64,000 nucleotides of DNA, from contig OZ024843.1 of the NCBI GenBank assembly GCA_964017145.1, forward strand, positions 1,045,001 to 1,109,000. Reading direction: 5' to 3'. The notes under the pieces were generated by a model. That model made no database searches. It was not told the origin of the DNA and worked only from the letters and a program-made list of their open reading frames with translations. The DNA comes from Agrocybe praecox (taxonomy: Eukaryota; Basidiomycota; Agaricomycetes; Agaricales; Agrocybaceae). Positions 46,379 to 56,907 of the stretch are shown here, piece after piece (the first letter of the stretch is position 1; the number at the start of each line of letters is the position of its first letter). The translations under genes were made by a program, and so were the position numbers.

Positions 46379-47614
46379 AAGTTCTGCAATCATCACGATT
46401 TTAAAAAGTCGAACGTCACTGTTGATAGTAAATCGTCAATCGCTTCTTGAAGTTTCTTCATAATTTTCCAAGAATCGAGCACGCTCACATCGTCTAGTCA
46501 CGGGATCATTCCTACGCCTCGTACTCTGTATTTTAATTTTTCTTGTACTCCCCGTGCTTCCTTCTAAACCTATTATCATTTCTCTCGTCCGAGCCTCTCG
46601 TCCCTGCGCTGCTGCACCTCTTTCTGACACGCCTTGAAACGGCGAGTTTTTTTCTAGATTCTCGCGGCCAGCGAAGCCACTCCTGTTGTGTTTAGCACTC
46701 ACGATATTGTTGGACCAGTGTGTGTTTAGACGTGAGACGGATTGCGAGCTAAATATCAATCAGGTCAACTAAATAACCAAAGGGACATTTACCCAGACTA
46801 ATGTAAAGCACGTACAAGTCTACTTAAGTGCGACGATCATCAACCAATAGTACATTTTTCATCTTGAATTAAGCCTGGGGCGTTTATTCGCATAATTAAT
46901 ATCACAATATGAAATAAAGGATGAAAAACTCACTTGTTCAGCCTCTTCGCGTTTATCAAATTCTATAAAGACGTATTGCAATGAATCCCCCGTCCTCTTG
47001 TCTCTGATCACTTGACAACAACTCACAATTGTTCCAAAACGTGAAAATATGAGTTCTAGATCTTCGTCTCTTGTCACTGGATTGAGTTTGCACACAAACA
47101 GGACGTTTTCAGGGGGTCGGACGTTGGAGAAAGGAAGGTCTTCGTTTTCGGAAATACGTGTGGAATTGTCAGGAGGCCGAGTAGGTGACCCAAGAGGCTG
47201 GACAAGTCCAGAGGGATCATGGAAGAGGTCATCTGTAAATATTCGAAGAAAACGATGAACATGATTGAGTTTGCCATGAACCAACCAAGAACGTGTACCG
47301 AGAATGATAACGTGCCTTATCCTGATATCTTTGAACGGCTTGCCATCCTGATCCGTATAAACCTCATTCATCTTTTCCAATGTTTCTAGTCCTTCCGCAA
47401 CATGCTCAAAGCCGCGTGTTTTCCGTGTAATAAAGGACTGACTGCCACATCCACCTTTCTGTCCTTCAAGCGCAGGAGCAACAGCCATAGATACGGTTCC
47501 TCGTTCTCGATGCTTGAATTTTGGGACAATTTCTGGAGGACATGTCTTTGGGCAGCTTTCGACCTCCAAGTCAATGACAAGATCCCCGAGAGACGTCTCA
47601 AGCGGTACCGACAT
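46379..47614 (-). pseudogene. PPIL4-type cyclophilin pseudogene fused to a BTB gene tail (block B)
   Basis: From ATG 47614 the first exon runs in frame to SCPKTC, then jumps straight to [10 protein letters not shown], losing about 60 codons and an intron of the cyclophilin domain. A second deletion removes the [10 protein letters not shown] motif region, and a third removes the acidic linker before the RRM. The RRM ([10 protein letters not shown]...[10 protein letters not shown]) persists with an extra Cys codon. The RS-rich tail is frameshifted. At about 46390-46490 the sequence becomes the last ~30 codons of the BTB gene (compare 52007-52100): one deletion removed nearly the whole BTB gene and the cyclophilin 3' end. 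Confidence 0.85.
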
Positions 47615-47845
47615 TTCCGGGGTCAATTAACCGGAACCGCCAGGATGCTTGATTTTGATGTGCTACCGTGAGAGCGAACACAGGGTTTTTTTCGGCTCAG
47701 CGCTCAGGCCTCAAGGCCTCAAGGGCGATGTTTGACCAACGCCAGTTGAGTGCTGTTTGTTGATGCCTTGCCAGATGGACTGACGATCTAAAAAAATAAA
47801 ATAAAATAAAGTGAAGCAAAGCAAAGGTATAAAAGAGGGGCCAGT
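47615..47845. other. Junction of blocks B and C
   Basis: About 47676-47735 matches the complement of 37685-37730 inside the nested TA element (GAGCGCTGAGCCGAAAACCC in that orientation), so a mobile-element fragment sits at the junction. From about 47736 block C begins, with a TATA box (TATAAAAG) at 47828-47835. Confidence 0.5.
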
Positions 47846-48103
47846 TGTTAAAATGACCGGGTCTTCGAGGTCACTCGGGTTGTAGTAGGGACCCTCGCAA
47901 TCAAGCGAGGTTTATCATTTCACGTAGCTACACTTTAAATACAAGATATGTAGCTACAAAACTAATAAAGAGATAAAATAATAAAACAAGGGATAGTGGC
48001 AAATGTCAATATAAAAATGAAATGCAGATTATCTCCTCGAGATAATCTGCGGCTGTCAGATGACCACTTCGTGTGCGCTTAGATTACCCCGATTATTCCA
48101 ACA
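47846..48103. mobile_element. Solo-LTR-like insertion, 258 bp
   Basis: Starts TGTTAAAATG and ends CCAACA, so it has TG...CA ends with TGTT/AACA inverted termini. It is flanked by CCAGT (47841-47845) and ACAGT (48104-48108), a 5-bp duplication with one mismatch. The same position in blocks A (31206-31210) and B (42109-42116) is uninterrupted, giving empty sites. It splits the promoter of SSP copy 5 from its leader. An internal palindrome GCAGATTATCTCCTCGAGAT is present. Confidence 0.75.
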
Positions 48104-48304
48104 ACAGTAGCAGCTCAAATCCTCAATCAGATACATCTGTCTATCACTTTAAGCAGAGTCGACTCTCACTCAACTTTCTTCTCTCGCGCTCACCATACCT
48201 GAAACCCTCTACATATGCAACCGAGCATTCTTACACTGCAAGCAAGTATGTCGCTGCTCTTGCAACTTTTTATAACCAGATTATTGACCGAAATTATAGC
48301 CGCC

Positions 48305-48475
48305 ATGCAGATCAACTTTTTTTCCATTGCCGTCCTCGCCGCCGTAGGCATCATGGCTGCTCCTTGTTCGGGAGGCTGCCCCACCGGATAACGCGAACGT
48401 ACACGCTCAACCTGCGGTAACAGCACTTGCTGCATAACTGGATACAAAGTATAGTGCTGCAGGGAAGCTCCCTAA
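48305..48475 (+). pseudogene. Small secreted protein, broken copy 5
   Basis: The signal peptide MQINFFSIAVLAAVGIMA is intact and preceded by the usual leader intron, but the segment encoding the propeptide and the first two cysteines is deleted, and a stop follows after about 27 codons (GGCPTG then TAA). The remaining Cys region is recognisable in decayed form up to about 48475. The promoter is interrupted by the LTR-like insertion. Confidence 0.85.
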
Positions 48476-48669
48476 GCATTTACAAAGTGTCAAGCGCTCA
48501 TCGCCCAATCGTCTCGTCGAATGAAAATCTGAAAAAGATAAATTAAATATATGTCGCGAACTGTATTTCTATTTTGAAAACTAAACAAAAAATTAACCTC
48601 GTGCGCCATTCAACTTACTGTGTGATTTTGAGCGTCTAACTTCAAGGGGACGACTAGATTATGATTGAT

Positions 48670-48754
48670 CTCGGCACGCGACGCGTTTTACAGACGTGCC
48701 AGTGTATTTTAGCACTAAATCTCTTCCACGTGCTCTGTGACATGTCGTGCCGAG
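48670..48754. promoter_or_regulatory. Hairpin with ACGCGT and CACGTG (block C)
   Basis: Third copy of the CTCGGCACG...CGTGCCGAG palindrome, with a few substitutions in the loop. Confidence 0.4.
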
Positions 48755-48849
48755 TAACCAAAATGGAAACCTCTACTTAGACTACTAGTTGCACTTCCAT
48801 GCCACCACAACATATCAGATATCCGTCATTGAAATTCAAACAGGAAAAG

Positions 48850-49182
48850 ATGTTCTTTGACTCTATTCCACGCTTAGCGAAGAAAAGGAAGGTCGTCTAA
48901 GCTCCTAGTCACATGCCGAACACTTTGTGCATTATTTTACAACCAACCCAATTGTCCGGTCTACATGGATCAGGGGCCCTTGAAAGCAACGCCACGACTA
49001 GCCCATTAATTCCTGAACTGGTTCTACGAAAACGCAAGGAGTTGTACTGGCAGAAGGTTCCGGAAATTTTCAGGGCGACAGGCAGTTGAAAAGGTTCTGA
49101 AGCCAATTAACGATGTGGGTGGGCTGCCTGAGAAGGAAGAAGGGTGGGAGTGGAAACGGAAAGCGAAGAAGAAAGAGATGAG
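48850..49182 (+). pseudogene. LARP7-like pseudogene (block C)
   Basis: About 15 codons of the first exon remain (ATG then FFDSIPRLAKKRKV-like), followed by a stop. The sequence then jumps to the xRRM end (HAEHFVHYFTTNP region) and the YWQKVPE segment, with a frameshift after it; the original stop is mutated. It is a different deletion from that in block B, so the two copies decayed independently. Confidence 0.85.
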
Positions 49183-49740
49183 GTAAATCATGCTCGTCTT
49201 TATGCTTTCGGTGTCTGAAATTTTACTCCTCTCGCAGGTCCAGGAATATGATGATATTACGAGCCGCATAGTCGGTCTAATGTTCACTCTTCGTATTCAC
49301 AATGCATTTACCTTTCTTTCCAAGCCATACAATCTTGAATTTGGCACTGATGGTGATAGTTGGAGTGTACAGAATCCGCAAGTATCATATGCATTGAACC
49401 TGCATACAAAAAAAACCCACTACATAATAAGGTATTTAGAATTCCAATCGACTGGGTATTAAATACTAATAAATAACGCCATCTTTTTTGCAGAGCAATG
49501 CAATGCATTTAAAAAGCAATACGAGAACACAGTGAAAGCAATGCGAGGGTATGCCTATGGTACAACGATATGATTGGGTGGATATGGTGAAATGTCCGAG
49601 ATAGGAATGCCGAGTGGAAACATAAAAGTACAAATGGGCTGAACGAGATATATGGAATCATAAAAGTAAGAGAGCATATGCAGAATAGTGGTCGTGTCAT
49701 GTCATAATGGGGAGCCATCAAAATAAACTAATGTGCATCG
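49183..49740. other. Duplicated flank between LARP7 pseudogene and unknown gene (block C)
   Basis: Matches 34022-34560 and 43603-44150. No gene seen. Confidence 0.5.
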
Positions 49741-50753
49741 TCAGACATCAAAGGTGGTTCGCCTCGTAGGGCTCATGACAGGTCGATGGGATTGTGGTGG
49801 GGACCTTGGGAGCGTGCAGACAGATATATTTGGAGAGAAGGTGTATCGTCTCTGTGTGTTCGATTGTGTGGGCTGAACGAAGGTCAACTTTGAATTTCTG
49901 TTACTTGAAGCGATATAAGTACTTACCCTGTCATACAGTGTAGGCGGCCTAAGGTCGTATAATGAAGAGGTGGCAGCACTAGGCTCTTCGGTTTGCAGCA
50001 TATCTCCGAAGAAATTCTGCGTCTGATAAGCTTGATCCGATGTGCTCCTTTGGTGATATGTATCTGATGTCAGTGTCGTGCCGGCTCAGTAAGTGTTGAA
50101 ATCTTTTAAAGCACACATAGGACTGACCTCCTACCGATAGAGTGGCTATGACTTGCTCCACACTCACTCGAACACCCATCTCCATTCTAGAAGTCTCGAA
50201 GACATCGACGATGTTACCGCTTTCGCGTCCATATAATTTCTGGCGTGTTCGCAACCGATCGATTGTCTATGGGAATAAATACAAGGTCAATGTGGATGCC
50301 AGCGGAGTCAAAATATCAACACCTACCCCCAGGGCCATTTTAGCTTTCTGTACGCGGACCCATAGCTGCAAAAGATTCCAGGTTTGCAGCCATCCCTTGA
50401 ACTTTCGCCTCAAATTCCACGTTGGGACCGCGTCGAGCATCACGGACTCAATGTCCACTTCTAATCTGTGGTCCCCATGAGAGCTGATCGACGATAGCGA
50501 AGCACAGCACAGATACGTACTCATCAAAGTACTTGGAAAGTTGCTGGCGTTGTTCGATGTGGAGGAAGACGGAGTTATCCCGAAACCTGTTGAACTTGGA
50601 CGATATTTCTTCGAACTCTTCTACGATCTGCAAATATCGACTGCTGGGATCGAAATGATACAAGAAAGCACCAAATCCCGCGAAAGTGGTGGTGATCGAG
50701 AACACGGCCAGCGCAAAACTGATGGGATCCATGCCCACGACAGTGGTGGACAT
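49741..50753 (-). CDS. Protein of unknown function, block C copy
   Basis: No family recognised. Start ATG 50753, stop 49741-49743, about 265 residues. Six exons can be joined in phase. They include MDPISFALAVFSITTTFAGF, then SRYLQIVEEFEEISSKFNRF to KYFDE; LEVDIESVMLDAVPTWNLRR to KAKMALG; TIDRLRTRQKLYGRESGN to ATLSVG; TYHQRSTSDQAYQTQNFFGD to TLYDR; and a final basic, Ser/Pro-rich exon ending SPTRRTTFDV. The N-terminus is hydrophobic and the centre helical. Compared with block B it has an additional ~30-codon stretch (MLQTEEPSAATSSLYDLRPP) and a C-terminal exon in another frame. Conservation of all splice sites in both copies argues that the gene is real. Confidence 0.65.
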
Positions 50754-51400
50754 GCCGGATAAACAATAAGAACGATGAAGGGTTAAGACTTCTAGCTTTG
50801 GAGGGAGGGCGAGGCTATTTGGGCAGTGGAAAGACGTAGTGCGGAGGTGGTGATTTCAACAACTTTACTTGATCGACCTTTTTGTATGTTTGCCTCGCCA
50901 CGATGGATCTTGGGCACATCCCGCAGGAAGGAATGATGGTCGACGACGTCGACGGCCAAAAAAGGCGAAAATCCAAAAAGAGACTTCATTATTTGCGCGA
51001 CGAAGGCCATTTCATATAATAATATAAACTTGATTAGCAGGAGCAGGAGCAGCACGATGTATTATAAGCGCCGACGAGTTGCCATTTATGGTATTCTTGG
51101 ATATATTAGGACGACCTCGTTGTCGATGGGCCATCTGTGCGTCATGGCCATCAAGGTGCGTGGGCGTCGGCACACATATTTGTTATAGCTGTTCTCGCAG
51201 CAGTTGGGCTCTAATACATGTTTAGAACATGCACCGCATGGTTCTACAGCTAGTGAACCCACCGAAAACTGCATCAGCAGGTTCAAGCGCTTCCGAATCC
51301 CGACTCCGAACTGATCAGCTACGACGGCAACCTTACCCGGACATCACCGCTCTTATAAGTGATTATCGACTGAGCACAAAACAGAGTCGAGCCCTGATGA
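50754..51400. other. Duplicated spacer (block C)
   Basis: Corresponds to 45105-45780. No supported gene; short ORFs are not conserved between the two copies. Confidence 0.4.
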
Positions 51401-51727
51401 CCCCTGAAACGAACATAGAGCCCACATCCGCCAATCTAGTACTTGGACTGTTAACAAATCTCGGAGCATTGAGCTCACAAAATTTGTGGGCATTGAGGAA
51501 TGGTATTAAGACATATTCTTTTCATATAAATCCGTTCCCCCAAGTATCCTCGAGGCGCAACACAGCATTGTTTATTTGAAATTGTGCCGCAGCCCAGAAA
51601 CCACATGAGCCTGGGTCTTGGCGCCCATTTCTGGTAATTTCTTCCCAATTTGGAAAGCCTCGAGGCACAGTCATGCGTCCGCATCATGGGCGGTGATTCT
51701 GTCAGTTTCGGCTGATTCTTGGGTCAT
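51401..51727 (-). pseudogene. Broken copy of the short hypothetical ORF (block C)
   Basis: Begins like the ORF at 46140 (MTQESAETDRITAHDADA) but a ~12-bp loss creates an early stop. Confidence 0.5.
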
Positions 51728-52006
51728 TAGTCACGCGAGAAACGTCATTCTCTCCATTCCAACACCTAACCTAATTATAATTTAAAAGGTCCAGAGGATA
51801 TGGATGACATATGAAAAAAGTCAGGGAATGTACATTTATACACGAGTGATATTTATAGATTGTGCGTGAAGGACTAGGCAGGACTAGGCCCAAACAGACT
51901 TCTGACCGAAAGAGTTCATAAAGAAATTATACACGTTTACTTAGAATAAGAATTAATTTATGAAAAAGTGCAAGGAAAAAGTCCAGGACGAAGTTCTGTG
52001 AAATCA

Positions 52007-52864
52007 TCACGATTCTACAAAGTCGAAGGTCACTGTCGATGGTAAATCGTCAATCGCTTCTCGAAGTTTCTTCATAAATTTCCACGAATCGAGCACGCTT
52101 TCCGGACACCGTGAGCACCCCGCCTCTCTAGCCGCCTTGAACAAGAACTCCATATCAAAGATGCCTTCTGTAGTGGGCCTCTTCTGCAGCTCCTCTTCCG
52201 CCGCCTTTGCAAACTGGTGCCACCACTTTGGTGCATCGTTCATCGTAAACACCGATCCATTGCATTGCATGCACTTCATGCTCTCGGGTAAGAGCGTTTT
52301 TAACAGGGCGATTGCGGCTGTCGAGCGTTCTTGATGGAGTTGTAGAAGCTGATGGTACTCGTATGCAGTGATGTATTTGAGGTCCGCACATGGTGTGGTA
52401 TCGAAAAGGCTGACGGAGAGTGTATGACGAGATGCTATTTGTGCCTCTTCGATGAAGTCATACCGACAAGCAACGGCATAAACCCGGATTGGTGACGATT
52501 TTAGAAAGTGTGGTAATAGGAGGAGTTTCCGTAGTGAAGTGATCGCTTGGGCAAAATCGTACTTGACGGCAGCGCCTAGGACGAGTGTGAGCTCGTCAAG
52601 TGTTTCGAGGGCGGGGTGAGATACAGGGTAGACGTATCGGAGCAAGCTATCCATGACGGGCGCAGACTCCGAGACCGGAATAATGGGTAATTTTCCTGTA
52701 TATTGGTCTCCCTGTGGAAGGGAGAACATATCGTTGAACAATGGCGAAGCTGCTGCGAGGATGCATTTGTGAAGATGGAACTCTGTCGAGCACCCCGCCG
52801 AGTCCGTTGAAAGAAGAATGCAGTCAGCATCTGCAGAATCGAAATTATAGTCGAGGATGGTCAT
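52007..52864 (-). CDS. BTB/POZ domain protein
   Basis: 285 residues in a single exon; ATG at 52864 is the first methionine in the open frame. The BTB domain occupies about residues 1-110: DADCILLSTDSAG, then FHLHKCILAAASPLFNDMFS (the classic HK-x-L-x3-S-x-F-x-MF core), followed by LLRYVYP and LGAAVKYDF. The C-terminal half is helical with a CMQCNG motif and a closing CSRCPESVL motif that may bind zinc. Agaricomycetes encode many such BTB proteins, generally thought to be adaptors, for example for cullin-3 ligases; the substrate is unknown. It is intact only in block C; block B keeps only its last ~30 codons. Confidence 0.88.
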   Translation of the reverse strand: MTILDYNFDSADADCILLSTDSAGCSTEFHLHKCILAAASPLFNDMFSLPQGDQYTGKLPIIPVSESAPVMDSLLRYVYPVSHPALETLDELTLVLGAAVKYDFAQAITSLRKLLLLPHFLKSSPIRVYAVACRYDFIEEAQIASRHTLSVSLFDTTPCADLKYITAYEYHQLLQLHQERSTAAIALLKTLLPESMKCMQCNGSVFTMNDAPKWWHQFAKAAEEELQKRPTTEGIFDMEFLFKAAREAGCSRCPESVLDSWKFMKKLREAIDDLPSTVTFDFVES

Positions 52865-53177
52865 GACGCGCTTGAAGCTCGAGTGGAGGCGTATGGATGA
52901 TGGGTCAATACGAGGACTATAAGTCCCGAGTGCGGGTAGGTTTATATAGAAAAATGGGTGCACAGCACGCAGATGAGCGGGTTACTGTTTCGTCTCAACT
53001 CTGAGTTGGAAACGTAAGGACTAGGAGCAGGGCGCAAGGGAGCTATAAATGAACTTTCGTATCTTGACGCAAGCAGAAACATCTGATTCGGGCGTTGTAG
53101 TGGTCAGCCTCATTTGGCAAGCAAGATCGACAAAGCAGATATATTCACGTAATGATTGACCATAGCTTGTATAACAA
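52865..53177. other. Spacer between BTB gene and cyclophilin gene
   Basis: About 310 bp; promoter of the BTB gene and 3' end of the cyclophilin gene, both on the minus strand. No gene seen. Confidence 0.5.
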
Positions 53178-54751
53178 CTAGTATCGTCCATGTCGTTCTC
53201 TGCTCGTCCTCCGCCGGTCACGGTCGTAATCCCTATCCCTATCACGGGACTCTTTATATTTAGACGACGGCGACCTTGAGCGTTTACGTCGGTGATGCTT
53301 TGACGACTCCTCTGGAGTGCGGCTCCGACTCCGTTTTCTGCGCCTATCGGAACCACTCTCGCGCCCAGACGGTACGTCGAAAACCAATCCATAATCTCCA
53401 TGACTTTTATGACGATTACTGTCTTCATCCCTGTAACGGCGGGTTTTCTCGAGATCTTCGCGGCCAGCGAAACCACTCTTGTTTTGTTTAGCGCCTCTCA
53501 CGATATTGTTGGACCAGTGTGTGTTTAGACGTGAGACGGATTGCGAGCTAAACATCAATCAAGTCAACTGAATAACCAAAGGGACATTTACCCAGACCAA
53601 TGTAAAGCACGTACAAGTCTACCCAAATGCGACGGTCATCAACCAATACATTTTGCATCTTGAAGTAAGCCTGGGGCGTTTGTTCGCATGATCAATGTCA
53701 TAATATGATATAAATGATGAAAAACTCACTTGTTCAGCCTCTTCGCGTTTATCAAATTCTATAAATGCGTATTGCAATGAATCCCCCGTCCTCTTGTCTC
53801 TGATCACTTGACAACTCATTATTGTTCCAAAACGTGAAAATATAAGTTCTAGATCTTCGTCCCTTGTCACTGGGTTGAGTTTGCATACAAACAGGACGTT
53901 CTCAGGGGGTCGGACGTTGGCGAAAGGAAGATCTCCGACCATCTCTAGTGTCAATGCAGAGGCAGCAGCTGCCTTCTCCCGTCTAAGTTTTTCCTCTTCT
54001 TCTTCGGGGAGAGTCGCAAGCGGGTCTTCGTCTTCGGCAATACGTGTGGAATTGTCAGGAGGCCGAGTAGGTGACCCAGGAGGCTGGACAAGTCCATGAG
54101 GATCAGGAAAGGGGTCATCTGTAAATATGCAAAGAAAAAAATAAACACGATTGAGTTTGCCTTGAACCGACCAAGAACGCGTACCGAGAATGATAACGTG
54201 CCTTATCCTGATATCTTTGAACGGCCTGCCATCCTGATCCGTAAAAACCTCATTCATCTTTTCCAATGTCTCTAGTCCTTCCACAACATGCCCAAAAACC
54301 GCGTGTTTTCCGTCGAGGTAGTCGATGTTGTCACCGAGTGTGATGAAGAACTGACTGCCGCATCCACCTTTCTGTCCTTCAAGCGCAGGAGCAACAGCCA
54401 TAGATACAGTTCCTCGTTCTCGATGTTTGAATTTTGGGACAATTTCTGGAGGGAAGTAGCGGGGAGTCGAGGGGTCGGACGATATCAGAGACCAGATACA
54501 TTCGCCGCCTGTCCCTGTCGCAGTTGGGTCGCCTGCTTGGGCTAAGAAATCCTTTGATACTGTACGAATAGTATGGTCAGAATCGTTAATTCGACACTAG
54601 AAGGATGCTCAACTGTACCATTGAAAAACGCGTTCAGATTGTAATAATACACTTTGCACAGCTTCAGAAAATTCTCGCATGTCTTTGGGCAGCTTTCGAC
54701 CTCCAAGTCAATGACAAGATCCCCGAGAGACGTCTCAAAGAGTACCGACAT
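53178..54751 (-). CDS. PPIL4-type cyclophilin with RRM and RS tail
   Basis: A nuclear peptidyl-prolyl isomerase-like protein of the spliceosome-associated PPIL4/Cyp6 group. ATG 54751 is used rather than the upstream open frame, because [19 protein letters not shown] is the family N-terminus. The cyclophilin domain continues through [74 protein letters not shown] and the [10 protein letters not shown] strand. A linker rich in Glu/Ala precedes the RRM ([60 protein letters not shown]), which reaches RRIWVDL after an intron. The C-terminus is Arg/Ser/Asp-rich ([13 protein letters not shown] and further). As in human PPIL4, the catalytic FHR motif is not conserved. It is intact only in block C. 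Confidence 0.93.
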
Positions 54752-55699
54752 TTCCGGGGTCAATGGTTGTATTTAACCGGAACCTTGGTTTTGGAGGTTT
54801 GTCTGAATGGAATAAGTCAATTGAATGACCAGTCCGAGTTCAGACAATTATTGGACAGGTAAGTTGTACCCTTTTGTCGCACTGAGAGTATATGCTGTTA
54901 TGTGTTGTGGAACCGAGCTATGTAACAAGGTCGAGTGTAGTGCCAATTGAACAAGCGGCGGCGCCTCAAAGCAGTGAGGCAGAGTGTGGCTGTGCTACTC
55001 CGTCGGAGTTTCAAAACCGTTCTTCCACGACCACTGCCAAGTACTTGAACTTTACTTCCTACCTTGGAATGCTTGCCACCACCGTAGCATATCATTGGGC
55101 ATGTGGAATGCGAATTTCTCAGAACCTGCTTTGAATCACTGTCGCTCCATCTCAGAGTCTTGCTTTTTGGGTCCTCAGTACTTAGTACTACCGCCTCACT
55201 GTAAACTTAAAGGGTGGCTCTTCGTTATAGTTATGACTTACCTCCGCCAGTAATGAATAGCTGTGTCTCTCTTGCTGCTGCGGTGACTCTCTTTCTCGAT
55301 GAGATGGACCATGACACATATCCAAGAAATTCGATTGATGATCTAACTACTATGGACTACAGCCGTTGGAACGCTTTTATTTCGGGAAGTTTAATGGCAA
55401 AATAATGCGAGTGCGGAGCCCATCGGTAGCTTTCAAAACACACGAATACTCCTTTGTTGTTATCTAAAGGAGCGTAGATGGTGAAAGGCCGATACTCTTA
55501 TGCGACTCTCTGGTGCACAATAAACTGGTGCTTTGTTGAATTTTCTGGACACTTTAACGCTATTCATCATAACTGCCGCAAGTTGCACAAAACCCAAGCG
55601 GAAAGGGCGTTCTTTCCTCCGAGAAAGGGAGCAGAGGTATAAATTGACGAAGTGATTTCTTATGAAGCGTTTTCTCCACAAGAAGTCCAAGCACCACGA
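54752..55699. other. Right flank of block C
   Basis: About 950 bp with no supported gene. Short plus-strand ORFs (54892-55134, 55214-55405) and a minus-strand ORF (55741-55460) have no recognisable domain. Confidence 0.45.
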
Positions 55700-56685
55700 A
55701 GTCTCAGGCGCAGGCTCTCCTCGCTTCAGCCGCCTCGGCAAATGCGCATTTTACTATGCAGTTTATTTGGTCCAATGGTGTACGTTATTATACCCTCGTT
55801 ATTACATCCATTCGAGCTCCTATTTACTATAATTATCCTGTGAGCTAGGTCGACAAAGGACAGAATAACTACATCCGCAGCCCACCCAACAACAACCCAG
55901 TATTGGATGTTACATCCACTGATATCACTTGCAATGGGCTCTCTGGCTCTGAAGTGAACACCCTTGGCATTCCTGCAGGGGAAAACATCACCTTCGGAAG
56001 GCATCAGCGCGCCGCTCGAGTGGGTGAAGACGCTATTTCAAGCGGCCACAAAGGACCTGTTCAGATCTACGTTGCCAATGGACGTTCGACGGTTGCTTCG
56101 TTCGATGGCCAGGGTGCCGTATGAACGAAGATCTACTCTTCTGGAATCTTGTCAGTCTCATCAAGTTTGTGGGCTACTGACGTCGTGAACATCAACAACG
56201 GTATTGGTACTTATCAGTAATGGAAGGACTGATGCACTTGAATCGAACAGGCAAGCAGTGTCGCGATCCCTTCTTCTCTCCCCGCTGGACAGTACCTTCT
56301 CCGTGCCTAAATCGTAAGCCTCTTCAAATTTCGTTGAGCATTTTGACAAACTCACGATGCAATACTAATACTTACTACTACCCGACAGATTGGCCTCAGT
56401 GCCTCATCATCTTACCCAGGAGCCCAATTCTATATTGGTGCGCCAACAATCTTCTGCTTCTTTCATTCCATTGAGCCCATCTTTTTCAAGATGCGCCCAG
56501 GTGAAGATCACCGGCGGAGAAAACCCCAGCCCACCAAAGATAGTTCTTCCAGGGAACTACAAAGGTTTTGTTCCTGGCATCACGGTAAGATCTGTCTCTT
56601 ATACTCTCTCCATTTTAATCTTCGTCTCATTTGACATCTCCAGGTCAACATCTACAACAATCTTCAGGGCTACACAGCCGGATAA
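55700..56685 (+). pseudogene. AA9 lytic polysaccharide monooxygenase pseudogene
   Basis: AA9 enzymes are secreted copper oxidases that cleave cellulose. The conserved segments appear in order across GT-AG introns: a signal-like ALLASAASA, then NAHFTMQFIWSNG (with the His expected to become the N-terminal copper ligand), VDKGQNNYIRSPPNNNPVLD, VTSTDITCNG, SSGHKGPVQIYVA (second copper His), TKIYSSG, LWATDVVNINNG, IPSSLPAGQYLLRA, YPGAQFYIG, VKITGGENPSPP and VNIYNNLQGYTAG with a stop at 56683. Two nonsense codons break it: TGA where the family has Trp before TKIYSS (near 56122), and TAA where LRAE is expected (near 56316). The signal peptide has no in-frame start. It is dead but recently enough that most of it is readable. 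Confidence 0.82.
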
Positions 56686-56907
56686 ACTTACTGCAGTAGA
56701 TAGATCATTTACCACTCTATGGCCGGTCGCCGGTTGCGAATTATGTTTGTCGTTTTAGAAATAACGACCCCATCGAGATGCGATAGAAAAAAACTACTTC
56801 ACTTTCTAATTTCAAGCTGCCCCTAATTTTCCGTGATGTCTTCGGCCCGGCCATCCGCGTCTAGGAAAATCCCGTTGATTACGTCGGAGACATTATTCCT
56901 TCTCTGA

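Noticed and set aside
46436..46759. 107-codon minus-strand ORF as a separate gene
   Set aside because: Its first half is the [14 protein letters not shown] segment of the PPIL4-type gene and the remainder is a frameshifted RS tail joined to the BTB end; it is part of the pseudogene.
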